This document shows positions 22,622 through 25,355 of a DNA stretch of 25,355 bases, one piece after another. This DNA comes from an uncultured bacterium (GTDB lineage Bacteria > Verrucomicrobiota > Lentisphaeria > Victivallales > UBA1829). Location: positions 1-25,355 of the forward strand of contig URNX01000046.1 in assembly GCA_900549415.1 (NCBI GenBank), written 5' to 3'. The translations under genes were made by a program, and so were the position numbers. Each line of letters opens with the position of its first letter. Position 1 is the stretch's first letter. The notes beneath the pieces were generated by a model. The model was not told the DNA's origin, made no database searches, and was given only the letters and a program-made list of their open reading frames with translations.

Positions 22622-24178
22622 TCACTTTCCCCGGCTTCCGCTGATGAAAGCCGGGGGAATATCGCACGACAAATCCTCCGTGTTCCGCACGCGGAGGTAC
22701 GGATACGCACAATCTGAAAAACGGTTCCCGTGAATGCGGATGTTCCGGTGAACTGTTTCCGATGAACTTTCTGCAGTTTCCGGCACGATCTCAATGACTG
22801 ATCGCCCGGAATCGCGGAACACATTGCCGCTGATTTCCAGATCTGTCACACCTCCCGATTCAAACCACGAACCGGCGTCGCCGGAAATGTAGATGACCGG
22901 AGATCCAGAAGCATGGATGAATGTATTCCGCCGGATCGCGCATTTTCCGGCGGAGGTGAGCAGAATCCCGCGCGTCGGATAACCGGCAAAACGGCAATCA
23001 TGAATTTCCGCATCCGGGTATGCACTCATGTTTTCTATCACCGCATATTCCGGCAGAGCCGCAAACGGTTCGGAAAGCGTCAGATGCACGCCATGACTCC
23101 CTTCCAGCTCAGCCGCCTTCACCGTGCGGAATTCCAGACGGACGAGAGAATGTCCATCGACCAGCGCCACGCGGTCATCCGGTTCAAACGGAAGAATTCC
23201 CCAGGTTTCCGGCTGCATGAAGCGGAGGAAAATATCGGGACCTTCCTGACGCTCCAGCTTCAGATAAGTTCCGTGGATATTGAGCGGATCATCCTGTGCG
23301 CCGCAGAACCGGCTTTCCGCCAGCACGAATCTGCCGCGGCAGGAGGAAATATGAATGCAATCGGCGAACGCGGCGCAGATGCGCCCCGGTTCCGGCTCAT
23401 GAATCAGATTCCGGAACTCAAGTCCGGCGGACATCTGCGCGATGATTCCAAGCCCGGGGGTAAAGCGGAGCGTCAGCGATTCCAGCATGATGTCCGAACA
23501 ATGGTCAATCAGTATTCCCACCTCATTCCGTGCGGGATTCCGGAACTGCCACACATCCCCCGCCATTCCGGGAAAGGGAGATTCAAAATTCAACAGAATT
23601 CCGCGTTCGCCGACTCGTTCCGCAGAAAGCGCGGTACGGACCGGGTTGAAGTTGCTCCGCAAATTGCGGAGTCCTTCTGCGGAAGCGCTCTGTGCAATCA
23701 CCGTTTCCGGAGCTTCCGGAACACCATCCGGATCCAGCCAGAAAAGACGGTTCTCCCGGATAATGAACGGAGAATCCGCCGAAGCGAGAAATTCCGCACA
23801 ACATCCCTCCTTCCGGACCAGCTGCATTTCAGAAACGCGTGGACAGAAAAAGTGCACGGAAAAACCGCGCAGGACAACCGATTCACAATTCAGCAGAAAA
23901 ATCGGGGAGACATCCCCCTCAAACCAGAATTCCGCGCCGTGTCCGTCAATGACAATGTTCCGCATTCCGCGCAGAAGAACAGCCGCATGACGCTCAAACA
24001 GCGTTCCGTCATCCGCATTGGCGTTGCTGACGGCAAAAGGAAACGCAGCCGCGTCTTTTTTCCGGAAAACATAGCGTCCGGACTGAAGATTCAGAATTGA
24101 ATCCGGTTCCATTTCCGCAAGACGGGCGGCAAACGCGGCACCGCAGTCGCCGGAGGGAGGGAAATAATATTGTTTCAT
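22622..24178 (-). CDS. GH110-type alpha-1,3-galactosidase
   Basis: The 518-residue protein is a right-handed beta-helix with many short strand repeats (LDITMLESL-type turns, SGNVFRDSG, IRIHGNRFSDC). The motifs FADCIHISSCRG (271-282) and FCGAQDDPLNIHGTYLKLE (291-309) are characteristic of GH110, enzymes that remove alpha-1,3-galactose from blood group B or linear alpha-Gal structures. D273 and D296/D297 are the likely catalytic aspartates. Length is somewhat short of the usual ~600 and there is no signal peptide, unlike many secreted members, so a cytoplasmic role is inferred. It starts eight bases after the regulator's stop, so the two form one operon; the ribosome site is weak (GAG about eight bases upstream) and translation may depend on the upstream gene. 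Confidence 0.85.
   Translation of the reverse strand: MKQYYFPPSGDCGAAFAARLAEMEPDSILNLQSGRYVFRKKDAAAFPFAVSNANADDGTLFERHAAVLLRGMRNIVIDGHGAEFWFEGDVSPIFLLNCESVVLRGFSVHFFCPRVSEMQLVRKEGCCAEFLASADSPFIIRENRLFWLDPDGVPEAPETVIAQSASAEGLRNLRSNFNPVRTALSAERVGERGILLNFESPFPGMAGDVWQFRNPARNEVGILIDHCSDIMLESLTLRFTPGLGIIAQMSAGLEFRNLIHEPEPGRICAAFADCIHISSCRGRFVLAESRFCGAQDDPLNIHGTYLKLERQEGPDIFLRFMQPETWGILPFEPDDRVALVDGHSLVRLEFRTVKAAELEGSHGVHLTLSEPFAALPEYAVIENMSAYPDAEIHDCRFAGYPTRGILLTSAGKCAIRRNTFIHASGSPVIYISGDAGSWFESGGVTDLEISGNVFRDSGRSVIEIVPETAESSSETVHRNIRIHGNRFSDCAYPYLRVRNTEDLSCDIPPAFISGSRGK
22629..22656. terminator. Hairpin at the convergent 3' ends of the GH29 and GH110 genes
   Basis: CCCCGGCTT (22629-22637) and AAGCCGGGG (22648-22656) form a perfect 9-bp GC-rich stem with a 10-base loop just past the GH29 stop, within the last codons of the GH110 gene. 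No T-run follows on either strand, so it is at best a weak bidirectional terminator or a 3' end stabiliser. Confidence 0.4.
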
Positions 24179-24186
24179 ACAAAATC

Positions 24187-25305
24187 TCAGGTCGTTTCAC
24201 CGATGAAAGTCGGACAGTTCATCATCTGGAAGACGGGTCCGGTTCCGGGATTCTGAAGGAGCATGACGAGAGTGTCGATGCCGCGGATTCCCATCTCAAG
24301 AAGCGGCTGCGCCGCAGAGGTCAGACGGTTCCGGACAGCGGACTCGGAGCCGTCGAATCCGGCAAGGGCGATCTCATCGGGAACTTTGATTCCCTTGCGG
24401 CGGAAACTTTCCTGGAGAGCAAGCGCGCGAAGGTCGCTGACGCAGAAAAGCGCATCCGGACGCTCCCGTTTCGGAAGGTTGAAAATCTTGTCCGCGATTT
24501 CACACATGTCATAGAAATTTTCCGCAACGCGGAAATGATGCGCCGGATTCAGTTCAAGTCCGCTTGCGTGAAGGGTGTCAAGAAAACCATTCCGGCGAAG
24601 CGCGTAGGTCTGCAGATGCTCATCCAGCGAACCGACAAAACCGATTTTCCGGTAGCCGCGCTGAACCAGGTGTTCCGTCACAGCACAGGTGCTGATGTAG
24701 AAATCGGGAAGAATGACATTGTAATTGTAATACTCTTTCGTATACGTGCAGCAGTTGAGGAAAACGAGGGGAACCTGGACAACGTCCGCGATTTTCTGGA
24801 AGCAGTCTGCATTGACGGCAAGCACACCGTCCGCACCTTTCACCGCGGATTCCAGAAACGCGCGGTACTCTTTTTCTTTTGCGTAAGCGTCGTCGGGAAT
24901 CAGGTGAAGCGTCGTGGTGATTTTGAGTTCCGAACTGCGCTTCTGAATTCCGAGAATCAGGTCATTGAACAGATTCAGCAGATAATTCTGAATCAGTTCG
25001 CTGGGTGAAACGCACTTGAAACGCCACTGGTCGACAAGGATTGCAAAGGTAAGGCGTTCCGTCCTGATCGAGGCGGAATATTTTGAAGCAAGATAAATTC
25101 CGCTTCCGCTGGCGGCGGAAAGGAGTCCCTCGTTTTTAAGAATTGCGATTGCGCGGGAGACGGTTCCCAGCGAAACACCGTAGGTCTCTGCGAGTTCCCG
25201 CGAAGAGGGCGTCCGCTCCCCTGTCTTCCAGTCGCCCTGACCGATCCGTCTGCGCAAATCTTCGGCAACGGCGGGAACACCGCCAAATATCTTTTTGTTT
25301 TTCAT
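24187..25305 (-). CDS. GntR/LacI hybrid transcriptional regulator (AraR type)
   Basis: The 372-residue protein has an N-terminal GntR winged helix-turn-helix (about residues 10-72: VAEDLRRRIGQGDWKTGERTPSSRELAETYGVSLGTVSRAIAILKNEGLL). A LacI/periplasmic-binding-like sugar sensor follows, including KGADGVLAVNAD, VTEHLVQRGYRKIGFVGS, RPDALFCVSDLRALALQE and VPDEIALAGFDGSE. This fusion is typical of AraR-like repressors that respond to a monosaccharide. The start at 25305 (MKNKKIFGG) is chosen because the next upstream ATG, at 25329, lies inside adapter sequence. Only nine genomic bases remain upstream, so the promoter and ribosome site are missing and a slightly longer true protein cannot be excluded. 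It sits directly before the GH110 gene and probably controls it. Confidence 0.9.
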   Translation of the reverse strand: MKNKKIFGGVPAVAEDLRRRIGQGDWKTGERTPSSRELAETYGVSLGTVSRAIAILKNEGLLSAASGSGIYLASKYSASIRTERLTFAILVDQWRFKCVSPSELIQNYLLNLFNDLILGIQKRSSELKITTTLHLIPDDAYAKEKEYRAFLESAVKGADGVLAVNADCFQKIADVVQVPLVFLNCCTYTKEYYNYNVILPDFYISTCAVTEHLVQRGYRKIGFVGSLDEHLQTYALRRNGFLDTLHASGLELNPAHHFRVAENFYDMCEIADKIFNLPKRERPDALFCVSDLRALALQESFRRKGIKVPDEIALAGFDGSESAVRNRLTSAAQPLLEMGIRGIDTLVMLLQNPGTGPVFQMMNCPTFIGETT

Positions 25306-25314
25306 CCGGCAAGC

Positions 25315-25355
25315 AGATCGGAAGAGCACACGTCTGAACTCCAGTCACGTTTCGG
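25315..25355 (+). other. Illumina TruSeq adapter and index (not genomic)
   Basis: From 25315 the sequence starts AGATCGGAAGAGCACACGTC and continues through CTGAACTCCAGTCAC to 25348, the TruSeq read-1 adapter stem. It is followed by GTTTCGG, which matches TruSeq index 21 (GTTTCG) plus the next adapter base. The contig therefore ends at or before 25314 biologically. Confidence 0.98.

Noticed and set aside
25305..25329. Upstream ATG at 25329 as the start of the GntR/LacI regulator
   Set aside because: It lies in adapter sequence; the residues it would add are partly synthetic. The ATG at 25305 gives a normal GntR N-terminus.
1..25355. CRISPR array, tRNA/rRNA genes, insertion sequences or prophage
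   Set aside because: No regularly spaced repeats, no tRNA-like cloverleaf, no transposase or integrase reading frame, and no terminal inverted repeats with target duplications were seen.

Overview
The window reads as a contig end from a Lentisphaerota (Victivallales-like) gut or intestinal bacterium. Pointers to this are a pseudopilin-type protein with an H-X9-DG tail motif in a glycosidase cluster, many glycoside hydrolases without any SusC/SusD pair, LamG and CBM9-like modules, and a six-domain ribosomal protein S1. The assignment is inference from gene content; no 16S or other phylogenetic marker search was possible.

Region 1 (1-1306, AT-rich, minus strand) is a decayed or mobile tail. 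Short RHS/YD-repeat fragments alternate with tiny hydrophobic proteins, as in displaced RHS tip/immunity cassettes. The last small ORF runs off the contig. A 61-codon open remnant without a start codon lies at its upstream side. Region 2 (1307-4935, minus) is rpsA followed, closely spaced, by an MmcB-like protein of unknown function and an orphan periplasmic substrate-binding protein (FecB/BtuF type). Region 3 (5079-7228) holds a tRNA-hydroxylase-type U32 protein (TrhP/YegQ family) overlapping a small Nif11-like protein, and a divergent GNAT acetyltransferase.

Region 4 (7232-25305) is a glycan-degradation island made of four transcription units. (a) On the minus strand, a GH63-like (alpha/alpha)6 glycosidase is followed by an AraC regulator. 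(b) Divergently on the plus strand lie a small secreted protein, a 1392-residue secreted LamG/barrel/CBM9-like protein and a GH2 beta-mannosidase with a long C-terminal extension. (c) Next on the plus strand is an H-X9-DG pseudopilin, translationally coupled to a membrane-anchored mutarotase-fold protein and a six-hairpin glycosidase, then a GH29 alpha-L-fucosidase. (d) On the minus strand, a GntR/LacI (AraR-type) regulator is followed by a GH110-type alpha-1,3-galactosidase. Activities for alpha-galactose, alpha-fucose and beta-mannose suggest decorated host or plant glycans: secreted and anchored proteins would bind and open the substrate, and cytoplasmic exo-enzymes would finish imported oligosaccharides. 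No transporter is encoded here.

The most interesting signal is regulatory. Units (b) and (c) start with nearly the same promoter module: a ~60-nt upstream element, a -35/-10 pair with 17-nt spacing, and an 18-nt leader word. Within it, AACTnTTT-type half-sites repeat 20 bp apart. A related ACTGTTAC direct repeat with 21-bp spacing lies upstream of unit (a), which encodes the AraC protein. This points to one island-wide AraC regulon. The last 41 bases (25315-25355) are Illumina TruSeq adapter plus index, not genome, so the right end of the contig is an artefact.
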